Assembly (NCBI RefSeq): GCF_003248505.1
Contig: NZ_QFOA01000003.1
Coordinates: 98,619-162,618, forward strand
Direction: 5' to 3'
DNA length: 64,000 nt
Source: Sphingobium sp.
Lineage (GTDB): Bacteria > Pseudomonadota > Alphaproteobacteria > Sphingomonadales > Sphingomonadaceae
Below, one piece after another: positions 43,680-52,727 of the stretch. A program made the position numbers and the translations under genes. Positions within the stretch are counted from its first letter, which is position 1; each line of letters opens with the position of its first letter. The notes under the pieces were generated by a model that worked only from the letters and a program-made list of their open reading frames with translations, was not told where the DNA came from and made no database searches.

Positions 43680-45980
43680 GTGACTTTCTCCCACACCGGC
43701 CGCGCGCTGCTGATGCTTTCTTCCGCGCTTGTCGCTGCGCCTTTCGTCACCGCCGCCCGCGCGCAGGACAGCGCCGCCAGCGCGCCTGCCGACGATCAAC
43801 TCGGCGAAATCGTCGTTACCGCCGAACGCCGCTCGGAAAATCTCCAGAAGGTGCCGGTGTCGGTCGGCGTCGTTCAGGGTGATCAGCTGCGCAACTTCAC
43901 CGCCGGCGGCGGCGACATCCTCGAACTGGCGGCTCGCGTGCCGGGGCTCTACGCCGAAACCACCACGGGCCGTATCTTCCCGCGCTTCTACATTCGTGGC
44001 CTCGGCAACATCGACTTCTACCTGGGCGCGTCGCAGCCGGTTTCGATCATCCAGGACGATGTCGTGCTGGAACATGTGGTGCTGAAATCGAACCCGGTCT
44101 TCGACGTCAACCAGGTCGAGGTTCTGCGCGGTCCGCAGGGTTCGCTCTTCGGTCGCAACACGACGGCGGGTATCATCAAGTTCGACACGATCCGCCCGAC
44201 CATGGACTGGCAGGGCCGTGCGCAGGCGAGCTACGGCAGCTACAACACCGTCACCTTCGACGGCGGCGTTGGCGGGCCGATCGTTGCCGATAAGCTCGCC
44301 TTCCGCGTATCGGGCCTCTATCAGCGTCGCGACGACTGGGTGGACAACAACTACACCGGAACCAGCGCCGACGGCACAAAGCCGGGCAAGGACGTGATGG
44401 GCGGGTTCGAGGAAAAGGACGCGCGGCTCCAGCTGCTGCTCCAGCCCAGCGAAACGCTTTCGATGCTGACCAGCGTCCATGCCCGCGATTATTCCGGCAC
44501 CTCGACCCTGTTCCATCGCGGCGCACTCAAGAAAGGGTCCAACGACGTGTCGGGCGAACCGCGCGGCATCGTCTCCTACGACGAAGCGAACGACAATCCG
44601 CAGGCTTACAAGAACTATGGCGCCGCGGAGCATATCGCGATCGACATGGGACCGGTCACGCTGACGTCCATCACCGCCTATGAAACCACCTCTGGCTATA
44701 GCCGGGGCGATACGGACGGCGGCGCTGCCGCCAACTATCCGGTGGCAGGGGTTCCCAATGGCTTCGGCCAAAGCCAGGGTCAGGTGCGCGATCTCGACCA
44801 GCTGAGCCAGGAAGTCCGCCTTGCCAGCAACGGCAACGACGCGTTCAAATGGCAGGTTGGCGGCATGCTGTTCGACAGCCGCGACACGACCGATTTCTAC
44901 CAGCGCGCCTATTTCCTGACGACCGCCGCGCGCAACCCCAACAACTGGGTACGGTTGCGCAACAAGAATGAGAGCTGGGCGCTGTTCGGGCAGGCGAGCT
45001 ACGAACTCGTCCCCGGCCTGACCATCACGGCAGGCGGTCGCTACACCAAGGACACGAAGGAAACGCGCCTCGTCCGCGCGACCGCCAATGTCGCGGGCGT
45101 TTCGAGCTACACCGGTCGTCGCTTCGTCAAGCTGACCGGCAAGGAGCCGAGCTGGGACGTAAGCGCGCTTTACGAAGTCAGCCCCGAAGTCAGCCTTTAT
45201 GCCCGCGTCGCGCGCGGCTTCCGCGGGCCGACGATCCAGGGTCGTTCGGCGGTGTTCAACAGCGACTTCACCACGGCGGATTCGGAAACGATCATGTCCT
45301 ATGAAGGCGGCATCAAGACGAATCTGCTGAATAACCGCCTGCGTTTCAACCTGACCGGTTTTGCCTGGAAGGTGAAGGATATCCAGCTCAACGGCAACGA
45401 TGTGAACGGCAACGGCGTGCTGTTCAACGCCAAGGCGGCGAAGGCCTATGGCCTCGAAGCCGACCTCGAAGCGCGCCCGGTCGAGAATTTCACCCTGTCG
45501 GCGGGCGTCAGCCTGCTGCATAGCGAGATCGACGACAACAATGTCTATGCGCAGGTCTGTGCCCTGAACGGCGTTGTCGTCTGCACGGTGCAGGACCCGA
45601 CGATCACCGTACCGGGACGCGGCGTCTTCGCGCAGATCGACGGCAACCCGCTGCCCAACGCACCCAAATACACCGCCAACATCGCCGCCCGCTATGACAT
45701 CCCGCTCGGCAACGGCGGCAAGCTGTTCGCGTCGACCGACTGGAATATCCAGGGCTACACCAATTTCGTCCTCTACCGGACGAAGGAGTTCTATTCGAAG
45801 GGCGACTTCGAAGGCGGCCTCAAGGTTGGCTACACCGCGCCCGACGGTCGCTACGAAATCGCTGCTTTCGCCCGCAACATCACGAACGAAAAGAACCTCA
45901 AGGGCGTGATCGAAAATTACATGGCTGCGGTGTTCAACGAGCCGCGCATCATCGGCGTGTCGCTGAGCGGCAAAATCTAA
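43680..45980 (+). CDS. TonB-dependent outer-membrane receptor
   Basis: A 766-residue receptor from GTG 43680 (TTG 43662 is an alternative). It has a signal peptide to about residue 29 (VTAARAQ), then a TonB-box-like GEIVVTAERR. The plug domain shows RFYIRGLGN and VEVLRGPQGSLFGRNTTAG. A 22-strand barrel follows, with an aromatic-ended final strand region (NEPRIIGVSLSGKI). It is the iron-complex/CirA-like type very common in sphingomonads. No periplasmic or inner-membrane transporter is adjacent, so the substrate cannot be named. Confidence 0.92.
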   Translation: MTFSHTGRALLMLSSALVAAPFVTAARAQDSAASAPADDQLGEIVVTAERRSENLQKVPVSVGVVQGDQLRNFTAGGGDILELAARVPGLYAETTTGRIFPRFYIRGLGNIDFYLGASQPVSIIQDDVVLEHVVLKSNPVFDVNQVEVLRGPQGSLFGRNTTAGIIKFDTIRPTMDWQGRAQASYGSYNTVTFDGGVGGPIVADKLAFRVSGLYQRRDDWVDNNYTGTSADGTKPGKDVMGGFEEKDARLQLLLQPSETLSMLTSVHARDYSGTSTLFHRGALKKGSNDVSGEPRGIVSYDEANDNPQAYKNYGAAEHIAIDMGPVTLTSITAYETTSGYSRGDTDGGAAANYPVAGVPNGFGQSQGQVRDLDQLSQEVRLASNGNDAFKWQVGGMLFDSRDTTDFYQRAYFLTTAARNPNNWVRLRNKNESWALFGQASYELVPGLTITAGGRYTKDTKETRLVRATANVAGVSSYTGRRFVKLTGKEPSWDVSALYEVSPEVSLYARVARGFRGPTIQGRSAVFNSDFTTADSETIMSYEGGIKTNLLNNRLRFNLTGFAWKVKDIQLNGNDVNGNGVLFNAKAAKAYGLEADLEARPVENFTLSAGVSLLHSEIDDNNVYAQVCALNGVVVCTVQDPTITVPGRGVFAQIDGNPLPNAPKYTANIAARYDIPLGNGGKLFASTDWNIQGYTNFVLYRTKEFYSKGDFEGGLKVGYTAPDGRYEIAAFARNITNEKNLKGVIENYMAAVFNEPRIIGVSLSGKI

Positions 45981-45999
45981 ATCACTTTCGCAAATCGGA

Positions 46000-46035
46000 A
46001 AAAGGCGCGCCGCTCATCGGAACGGCGCGCCTTTT
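46000..46035. terminator. Strong bidirectional terminator
   Basis: AAAAGGCGCGCCG (46000-46012) and CGGCGCGCCTTTT (46023-46035) form a perfect 13-bp stem with a 10-base loop, with A/T tracts at both ends. It lies between the convergent TonB receptor and fumarase genes and can serve both. Confidence 0.88.
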
Positions 46036-46103
46036 CTTTCCGGTCGACATTCGAATGACATGCCCGCCCGTACGCCCGTACCTCGCGACGGGTGGGCATC
46101 GGT

Positions 46104-47633
46104 TCACGCCTGTTCGAGCAGCCCTTCGCGCTTGATCTTTTCCTGCCATACCAGCGGGGCGAGACGATGGACATTCTGCCCTTCGCTGTCGACCGCGACG
46201 GTGACGGGCATGTCCTCGACCGTGAATTCGTATATCGCTTCCATGCCCAGATCCTCAAAGCCTACGACCTTGGCTTCCTTGATGGCCCGCGCGACCAGAT
46301 AGGCAGCGCCGCCCACTGCCATCAGATAGGCGCTCTTGTGTTTGGCGATGCTGTCCGTTGCCGCCGGGCCGCGCTCCGCCTTGCCGACGCAGGCCGCAAG
46401 GCCCTGTTCCAGCATCATGTCCATAAACTTGTCCATGCGCGTCGCCGTTGTAGGACCGGCGGGGCCGACCACTTCGTCGCGCACCGGATCGACCGGACCG
46501 ACATAATAGATGACGCGTCCTTTGAAATCGACCGGCAGGCTTTCGCCGCGCTCCAGCATGTCGGCGATCCGCTTGTGCGCGGCGTCGCGTCCGGTCAGCA
46601 TCTTGCCGTTCAGCAGCAGGCGGTCGCCATGCTTCCAGCTTTGCACGACTTCGGGCGTCAGCGTGTCCAGATCGACACGGATCGCTTCCTTGCTGGGTTT
46701 CCAGTCGACCTGCGGCCATTCGGACAGCTTGGGCGCTTCCAGATAGGCCGGGCCGGAACCGTCGAGCGTGAAATGCGCATGGCGCGTCGCAGCGCAATTG
46801 GGGATCATAGCAACCGGCTTGCCCGCCGCATGGCAGGGATAGTCGTAAATCTTGACGTCGAGCACGGTGGCAAGGCCGCCCAGGCCCTGCGCCCCGATGC
46901 CGAGCGCGTTGACCTTGTCGAAAATCTCGATGCGCAGTTCCTCGATCTTGTTCTGCGGCCCCCGCGCCTTCAACTCGCCCATGTCGATGGGCTCCATCAG
47001 GCTTTCCTTGGCCAGCGCCACCGCCTTTTCCGCAGTGCCACCGATGCCGATGCCCAGCATGCCGGGCGGGCACCAGCCCGCGCCCATTTGCGGTACCATA
47101 TCTAGCACCCAGTCGACGATCGAATCGGATGGGTTCATCATCTTGAACTTTGTCTTGTTCTCGCTGCCGCCGCCCTTGGCCGCGACATCGACGATGACCT
47201 TGTTGCCCGGCACCATCTCGACATTGAGCACGCAAGGCGTGTTGTCCTTGGTGTTCTGGCGCGAAAAGGCCGGGTCGCGCAGGATCGAGGCACGCAGGCG
47301 ATTTTCGGGGTTCAGGTAGGCGCGGCGCACGCCTTCGTCCACGACCTCCTGCATCGAACGGCTGTTGTCGTCCAGGCGGCATTCCATGCCCCATTTGACG
47401 AAGACGTTGACGATGCCGGTGTCCTGGCAAATCGGGCGATGCCCTTCCGCGCACATGCGGCTGTTGGTCAGGATTTGGGCGATGGCATCCTTCGCCGCCG
47501 GATTGGCTTCCGCCTCATAGGCTTTGCCCAGCGCGCGGATGTAATCCATCGGATGATAATAGCTGATGAACTGGAGCGCGTCGGCCACGCTCTCGATCAG
47601 GTCGGCGGTCTTGATGACGGTCATCTTGCCCAT
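46104..47633 (-). CDS. Fumarate hydratase, class I (iron-sulfur)
   Basis: A 509-residue [4Fe-4S] fumarase of the TCA cycle. The N-terminal alpha domain has the cluster cysteines in RPICQDTGIVNVFVKWG, GAGWCPPGMLGIGIGGTAEK and IPNCAATRHAHF. The C-terminal beta domain shows RDAAHKRI and GPAGPTTATRMDKFMD. ATG 47624 (MTVIKTADL) has AGGGA at better spacing than ATG 47633. Both halves are fused, as in FumA/FumB. Confidence 0.94.
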   Translation of the reverse strand: MGKMTVIKTADLIESVADALQFISYYHPMDYIRALGKAYEAEANPAAKDAIAQILTNSRMCAEGHRPICQDTGIVNVFVKWGMECRLDDNSRSMQEVVDEGVRRAYLNPENRLRASILRDPAFSRQNTKDNTPCVLNVEMVPGNKVIVDVAAKGGGSENKTKFKMMNPSDSIVDWVLDMVPQMGAGWCPPGMLGIGIGGTAEKAVALAKESLMEPIDMGELKARGPQNKIEELRIEIFDKVNALGIGAQGLGGLATVLDVKIYDYPCHAAGKPVAMIPNCAATRHAHFTLDGSGPAYLEAPKLSEWPQVDWKPSKEAIRVDLDTLTPEVVQSWKHGDRLLLNGKMLTGRDAAHKRIADMLERGESLPVDFKGRVIYYVGPVDPVRDEVVGPAGPTTATRMDKFMDMMLEQGLAACVGKAERGPAATDSIAKHKSAYLMAVGGAAYLVARAIKEAKVVGFEDLGMEAIYEFTVEDMPVTVAVDSEGQNVHRLAPLVWQEKIKREGLLEQA

Positions 47634-48222
47634 ATCCCTATGTCTGCCGCCCGCCCTGCACGGCGGGGCTTTTGCACGGGCGGCTATAGGGTTTTGGGCA
47701 GGACCGTCAATGTGAGGCGTCGGCCGACGCTGCTTGCGTTCTCATTTCGCGGGAGCGTGAGGCGATATGGGGTCCTGCGCCGCGCGAGATTGGCGGGCGT
47801 CTCGATCGACGATGCATGGGTGAATCGGACGCGCACGCTTTTGCGTGGCAAGTCTCAATTTATTTTTTCTTCGCGCAATCGCTCTTGCGTTTTCGAAGGG
47901 GCAGGAAAGTCGGCGCGTCGCCACCCCGGCGCCGCCCGGCGGAGTTATCGTGTCGGCGACCTGAGTCCCGGAACCGTCATTTACCCTCTTGCGCCATCGG
48001 ACGGCTATGGCACTATCCGTGGTATCGGGTTAACGGGGGTTACCCAACAGATTGTGATTGCGACGCCGGGGCACTATCTTGGCAAAGGGGCGTTCAGTCC
48101 CGGCGATCCGCTCTGCTGGGCCCTTTTCCGTCCCCGTGCCGGTCGGTCATGGCAGGATGTGCGGCATAACGTCGCGAGCCGCTTGACCGAATCGAACGGA
48201 ACAGGAACATTCAGGGGCTCGT
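47634..48222. other. Long leader/promoter region upstream of nrdA, no gene seen
   Basis: About 589 bp between the divergent fumarase and nrdA genes with no supported gene; the open plus-strand frame over it is unlike any protein. It has an AT-rich patch (CAATTTATTTTTTC near 47856-47869) and two copies of GGCACTATC at 48009 and 48070. It is long enough to hold a complex promoter or a leader RNA, but I cannot identify one. Confidence 0.5.
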
Positions 48223-50160
48223 ATGGATTTTCGAGAGAGTGAACAAGGTGGCGACGTGGCGACTGTAATGGACGATCTGCTGGAAGCGACGAAGACGGAG
48301 GCACCGATGCAGCCTGCTCCCGCCATGCCTGCGCCCGAACCCTCTTCCTCCTCGAAGATCGAGGCGCGGCGGTTTCCCGTCACGACCGACGCGACGCGCG
48401 ACGCGCTCCTGACCGAATTCGGGAAGGATACGCTCAATGACCGTTACCTGCTGCCCGGCGAATCCTATCAGGACCTGTTCGCGCGCGTCGCTGCCGCCTA
48501 CTCCGACGATGCGGGGCATGCCCAGCGCGTGTACGACTATATCTCGAAACTTTGGTTCATGCCTGCGACGCCCGTGCTGTCCAACGGCGGCACCGGGCGC
48601 GGCCTGCCGATCAGCTGCTATCTCAACAGCGTCGACGACAGTCTCGAAGGGATCGTCAACACCTGGAACGAAAATGTCTGGCTCGCGTCGCGCGGCGGCG
48701 GCATCGGCACCTACTGGGGCAATGTGCGTGGCATCGGCGAGCCGGTGGGCCTCAATGGCAAGACCAGCGGCATTATCCCCTTCGTGCGCGTGATGGACAG
48801 CCTGACGCTCGCGATCAGCCAGGGCAGCCTGCGCCGCGGTTCTGCCGCCTGCTATCTCGACATCTCCCACCCGGAAATCGAGGAGTTCCTCGAAATCCGC
48901 AAGACAAGCGGCGATTTCAACCGCAAGGCGCTCAACCTCCACCACGGCGTCCTTCTCACCGACGAGTTCATGGAGGCGGTGCAGGACGGCGCGGAATTCA
49001 ACCTGCGCAGCCCCAAGGACCAGTCGGTGCGCGGCACCGTCAACGCGCGTGCACTGTTCCAGAAGCTGGTCGAAGTGCGCCTCGCCACCGGGGAGCCTTA
49101 TATCGTCTTCAACGACACCGTGAACCGCATGATGCCCAAGCATCATCGCGACTTGGGGCTCAAGGTGTCGACATCGAACCTCTGCTCGGAAATCACGCTG
49201 CCCACGGGCCGCGATCATCTAGGTCAGGATCGCACTGCGGTATGCTGCCTTTCGTCGATGAATCTCGAAACCTGGGACGAGTGGAAGGATCACCCGACCT
49301 TCGCGGAAGACATCATGCGCTTCCTCGACAATGTGCTTCAGGACTATATCGACCGCGCGCCCCCCGAAATGGCGCGCGCCAAATACAGTGCCAGCCGCGA
49401 ACGGTCGGTGGGCCTGGGCGTCATGGGCTTTCACAGCTTCCTCCAGGCGCGCAACATCCCGTTCGAAGGCGCCATGGCCAAATCGTGGAACCTGCGCATC
49501 TTCAAGCACATCAATGCCAAGGTGAACGAAGCGTCCATGCTGCTCGCGCAGGAGCGCGGTCCGTGCCCGGACGCCGCCGACATGGGCGTGATGGAGCGAT
49601 TCAGCTGCAAGATGGCAATCGCGCCCACCGCGTCGATCAGCATCATCTGCGGCGGAACGTCCGCCTGCATCGAACCGATTCCGGCCAATATCTACACGCA
49701 CAAGACGTTGTCGGGCAGCTTCGCGGTCAAGAACCCCTATCTTGAAAAGCTGCTTGTGGCGAAGGCCAAGGATTCCACCGCCGTGTGGAACTCGATCCTC
49801 GAAAAGGGCGGATCGGTCCAGCATCTCGACTTCCTGACGCCGGAAGAAAAGGACGTGTTCAAGACCAGTTTCGAAATCGACCAGCGCTGGCTGCTCGAAC
49901 TCGCGGCCGACCGCACGCCTTATATCGATCAGGCCCAGTCGCTCAATCTGTTCATCCCGGCGGACGTGGAGAAATGGGATCTTCTGATGCTCCATTTCCG
50001 CGCATGGGAACTGGGCATCAAGTCGCTTTACTATCTGCGGTCGAAGTCAGTGCAGCGTGCTGGCTTTGCCGGTGGGGTGGAAGCGGACAATACGATCGAC
50101 GCCCCCAGGTTCGAAATCGGCGAGACCACCGACTATGACGAGTGCCTCGCCTGTCAGTGA
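48223..50160 (+). CDS. nrdA: Ribonucleoside-diphosphate reductase, class I, large subunit
   Basis: NrdA reduces NDPs to dNDPs using a radical from NrdB. In this 645-residue protein the active site is intact: C132 (GLPISCYLNS), N319-C321-E323 (SNLCSEI) and C341/C342 (TAVCCLS). Radical-transfer tyrosines lie in SLYYLRSKS and the C-terminal redox pair is CLAC at 641-644. The N-terminal ATP-cone of E. coli NrdA is missing; residues 1-50 are a low-complexity Pro/Ser/Glu segment running straight into RRFPVTTDATRD. The small-subunit gene follows after an inverted DUF2171 gene. Confidence 0.95.
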   Translation: MDFRESEQGGDVATVMDDLLEATKTEAPMQPAPAMPAPEPSSSSKIEARRFPVTTDATRDALLTEFGKDTLNDRYLLPGESYQDLFARVAAAYSDDAGHAQRVYDYISKLWFMPATPVLSNGGTGRGLPISCYLNSVDDSLEGIVNTWNENVWLASRGGGIGTYWGNVRGIGEPVGLNGKTSGIIPFVRVMDSLTLAISQGSLRRGSAACYLDISHPEIEEFLEIRKTSGDFNRKALNLHHGVLLTDEFMEAVQDGAEFNLRSPKDQSVRGTVNARALFQKLVEVRLATGEPYIVFNDTVNRMMPKHHRDLGLKVSTSNLCSEITLPTGRDHLGQDRTAVCCLSSMNLETWDEWKDHPTFAEDIMRFLDNVLQDYIDRAPPEMARAKYSASRERSVGLGVMGFHSFLQARNIPFEGAMAKSWNLRIFKHINAKVNEASMLLAQERGPCPDAADMGVMERFSCKMAIAPTASISIICGGTSACIEPIPANIYTHKTLSGSFAVKNPYLEKLLVAKAKDSTAVWNSILEKGGSVQHLDFLTPEEKDVFKTSFEIDQRWLLELAADRTPYIDQAQSLNLFIPADVEKWDLLMLHFRAWELGIKSLYYLRSKSVQRAGFAGGVEADNTIDAPRFEIGETTDYDECLACQ

Positions 50161-50209
50161 GGAATGCGCGGTGAGCGGCGCGGCGGAGCGATCCGCCGCG
50201 CCCGTCGCC

Positions 50210-50473
50210 TCACTCTTCCTCTTCGAACGTCACCGCGACATCGGCATTGGCGCTCAGACGCACCGTGCCATCGCTCTCGACCTCCGCGATCAGGCCCTGG
50301 CTGATATAGTGATGATGCCCTTCATGGCTACCGGTAGCGCCCTCGACCTGCGCCCCGCTGTCCTTCTTGGTCAGTTTGATGCGGTCGCCTTCCACATGGT
50401 CGACGGTGCCGACATGGACGCCGTCGGCGCCGATGACTTCGGCATGTTCCTTGATGCTGGTCAGATCGACCAT
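50210..50473 (-). CDS. DUF2171 protein
   Basis: An 87-residue protein from ATG 50473 (MVDLTSIKEHAEVIGADG). It has a PRC-barrel-like beta core (VHVGTVDHVEGDRIKLTKKD) and a His-rich loop GSHEGHHHYIS. It ends with a strand and an acidic tail (TFEEEE). This matches DUF2171, of unknown function and often linked to stress-type genes. It is encoded on the opposite strand between nrdA and nrdB. Confidence 0.82.
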   Translation of the reverse strand: MVDLTSIKEHAEVIGADGVHVGTVDHVEGDRIKLTKKDSGAQVEGATGSHEGHHHYISQGLIAEVESDGTVRLSANADVAVTFEEEE

Positions 50474-50573
50474 GATATTTCTCCCGTGCCGGAAATGGCT
50501 CGGCTTCAACGCCCCGCTTCCGCCCCGGTTTCCACCGCTCTTCCTTCGTAACGATTTCGCCCGGAGTATCCCG

Positions 50574-51626
50574 ATGTCCCTTCTTCAAGCCTCCAAGGTC
50601 TACAAGCCCTTCGAATATCCCTGGGCCTATGAATATTGGAAGCGCCAGCAGCAGCTGCACTGGCTGCCCGAGGAAGTGCCCTTGGGCGAGGATTGCCGCG
50701 ACTGGGCGCAGAAGCTGTCCGATCATGAACGCAACCTGCTGACCCAGATCTTCCGCTTCTTCACCCAGGCGGATGTGGAAGTGCAGGATTGCTACCACGA
50801 AAAATATGGCCGCGTGTTCAAGCCGACCGAGGTCAAGATGATGCTGACCGCATTCAGCAACATGGAAACGGTGCACATCGCCGCCTACAGCCATCTGCTC
50901 GACACGATCGGGATGCCCGAAACCGAATATTCCGCCTTCCTCCAATATAAGGAGATGAAGGACAAGCACGACTATCTGTCGCAGTTCGGCGTCGACACGG
51001 ACGAGGATATCGCCAAGACGCTCGCCATGTTCGGCGGCTTTACCGAAGGGCTCCAGCTCTTCGCGTCCTTCGCGATGCTGATGAACTTCCCGCGCTTCAA
51101 CAAGATGAAGGGCATGGGGCAGATCGTCAGCTGGTCCGTCCGCGACGAAACGCTTCACTGCGAAGGCATCATCCGCCTGTTCCATGCCTTCGTGAAGGAA
51201 CGCGACTGCCTGACGCCGCGCGTCAAGGAAGACATCATGGACATGTGCCAGAAGACCGTCCGTATCGAAGACGCGTTCATCGACCTCGTGTTCGAAATGG
51301 GCCCCGTGCCCGGCATGACGCCCAAGGACATCAAGAAATATGTCCGCTACATCGCCGACTGGCGGCTGGGCCAACTGGGCCTCAAACCCATCTATATGAT
51401 CGACGAGCATCCGCTTCCCTGGCTCACCCCGCTGCTCAACGGCGTCGAGCACGCCAACTTCTTCGAAACCCGTTCAACCGAATATTCGAAGGCCGCGACG
51501 CGGGGCCAGTGGAACGATGTCTGGGACGCCTTCGACCGCCGTCAGAACGTCAAGGCCACCGCCGCCGCCAATATCGACGAGGACGGCCCGGACATGTTCA
51601 AGGCTGCGGGCATCGCAGCGGAGTGA
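50574..51626 (+). CDS. nrdB: Ribonucleoside-diphosphate reductase, class I, small subunit
   Basis: A 350-residue di-iron subunit from ATG 50574. Ligands and radical site align with E. coli: D67 (TQADVEVQD), E98 and H101 (NMETVHIAAYS), radical Y105, then the second helix pair with EGLQLFASFA and the SVRDETLHCEG Glu/His. The C-terminus carries a short tail for NrdA docking. There is no ATP-cone at the N-terminus. The conserved Tyr argues for a normal tyrosyl-radical enzyme. A long upstream in-frame extension to 50367 is rejected because it lacks family similarity. Confidence 0.95.
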   Translation: MSLLQASKVYKPFEYPWAYEYWKRQQQLHWLPEEVPLGEDCRDWAQKLSDHERNLLTQIFRFFTQADVEVQDCYHEKYGRVFKPTEVKMMLTAFSNMETVHIAAYSHLLDTIGMPETEYSAFLQYKEMKDKHDYLSQFGVDTDEDIAKTLAMFGGFTEGLQLFASFAMLMNFPRFNKMKGMGQIVSWSVRDETLHCEGIIRLFHAFVKERDCLTPRVKEDIMDMCQKTVRIEDAFIDLVFEMGPVPGMTPKDIKKYVRYIADWRLGQLGLKPIYMIDEHPLPWLTPLLNGVEHANFFETRSTEYSKAATRGQWNDVWDAFDRRQNVKATAAANIDEDGPDMFKAAGIAAE

Positions 51627-51638
51627 TTTGAAATAGCG

Positions 51639-51670
51639 AAAGGCGACACCGCGCCAACGGTGTCGGCTTT
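51639..51670 (+). terminator. Terminator of nrdB
   Basis: CGACACCG and CGGTGTCG form a perfect 8-bp stem, extended by AAAG/CTTT after a G-G mismatch, 12 bp after the nrdB stop. The T-tract is short. Confidence 0.7.
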
Positions 51671-51900
51671 CGGCCGATCGGAACGTCGCCCCGAACGGCA
51701 GGGCAGAACATAGGTCCGACCCTCGGTTTACCGGACCCTATCGTTTCGTGCTTTCCTTAAGATCGGCTTTTAGAGAAGCTTGGCGTGTGCGTGATACGCG
51801 CAAACGGTCGAGTTCAATATGATGGCTTTCGGCGCCGGTGCCGCATCACTCGGATAGCTTCCATGAGTTTTTAACCTCATTGCGTTACTGCGCCGAGCCC

Positions 51901-52092
51901 ATGCTCCCCACACCCCGCCTCCGCACCATATTCACCAGCCGCTGGTTCGCGCTGCTCTGGGCGGTACTGGTCATCCTGACGGCGATCAATCTCGTGGGGC
52001 CGGGGGAAGACAAGCCCGCCGATACCGTCAACGCCAGCGGAGCGGACGGCCTTACCAAAGATCAGCGCGCCGCCATCGCCAACGCGCTCTGA
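51901..52092 (+). CDS. Small single-pass membrane protein
   Basis: A 63-residue frame from ATG 51901 (MLPTPRLRTIFTSRWF). It has a basic N-terminus, one transmembrane helix at about 15-32 (WFALLWAVLVILTAINL), and a polar, acidic C-terminus (GEDKPADTVNASGADGL). This is a plausible signal-anchor protein with the C-terminus in the periplasm. Family unknown. An upstream in-frame start at 51838 is less likely. Confidence 0.5.
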   Translation: MLPTPRLRTIFTSRWFALLWAVLVILTAINLVGPGEDKPADTVNASGADGLTKDQRAAIANAL

Positions 52093-52242
52093 TCCGGTCG
52101 CTCTCGCGCGTGCACTGGTAGCTAGCACCGCCCTCATTTCTCACGGTCCTGTCCTTCAGCGCGATGTCGCTGACCGAATCCGCCGCGACGCCCGCTTTTG
52201 GGCATCCCGGGGGAAGGGCACTGTGCCCTCCCCAAAGCCGCC

Positions 52243-52590
52243 TCAACCCAGATCGTCGTCTTCGCCGGTGACGGTATCGTACAGGTCGTCGCCGTCGTCC
52301 TTATCTTCCGTTTCGCCGAGGATATCCTCCTCGTCGTCCATCTGCGGCTCCCCGGCATAGGCGTCCATGTCGATGTTGCCGGACCGGTTCATGGCGTTCA
52401 TCTTCTCGACAAGGTCTTCCATGTCGTTGGGGACGAGTTGGGCGGGATCGGTTCGCCCGCCGCGTTCGCTGTCCTGCGCGAGGTCGGTCTGACGCGTGCG
52501 CGCGTCGTCCGCGACATCCTGCGCCTGCGCGCCGCTGTCGTCCTGTTCGCTATTCTCTTCGATCTCGCGATCGGGGGTCGGGCGCTCCAT
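52243..52590 (-). CDS. Acidic disordered protein
   Basis: A 115-residue protein from ATG 52590 (MERPTPDREIEENSEQDD). More than a third of residues are Asp or Glu, with almost no hydrophobic stretches apart from MEDLVEKMNAMNRSGNIDMDAY. The C-terminus is strongly acidic (DDGDDLYDTVTGEDDDLG). It is likely intrinsically disordered and I do not know a function. It is divergent from the ridA-like gene. Confidence 0.65.
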   Translation of the reverse strand: MERPTPDREIEENSEQDDSGAQAQDVADDARTRQTDLAQDSERGGRTDPAQLVPNDMEDLVEKMNAMNRSGNIDMDAYAGEPQMDDEEDILGETEDKDDGDDLYDTVTGEDDDLG

Positions 52591-52727
52591 CGCTGGTCTC
52601 CTCATAAGGGGTGGAGCGCATCCAACGGCCCGCGCGGCGCGCTGTTCCGGCGAAAGCGCTGGACAGGGGGATCGCCAGCGGCCAAAGGCCGTCCCGATCC
52701 TTTCGCACCGCAACAGGAATCCCGCGC

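Noticed and set aside
43659..45521. 620-residue minus-strand frame
   Set aside because: It is antisense to the TonB receptor, which has signal peptide, plug and barrel features.
48009..48078. NrdR boxes upstream of nrdA
   Set aside because: The repeated GGCACTATC lacks the symmetric second half of an NrdR box; kept only as a low-interest finding.
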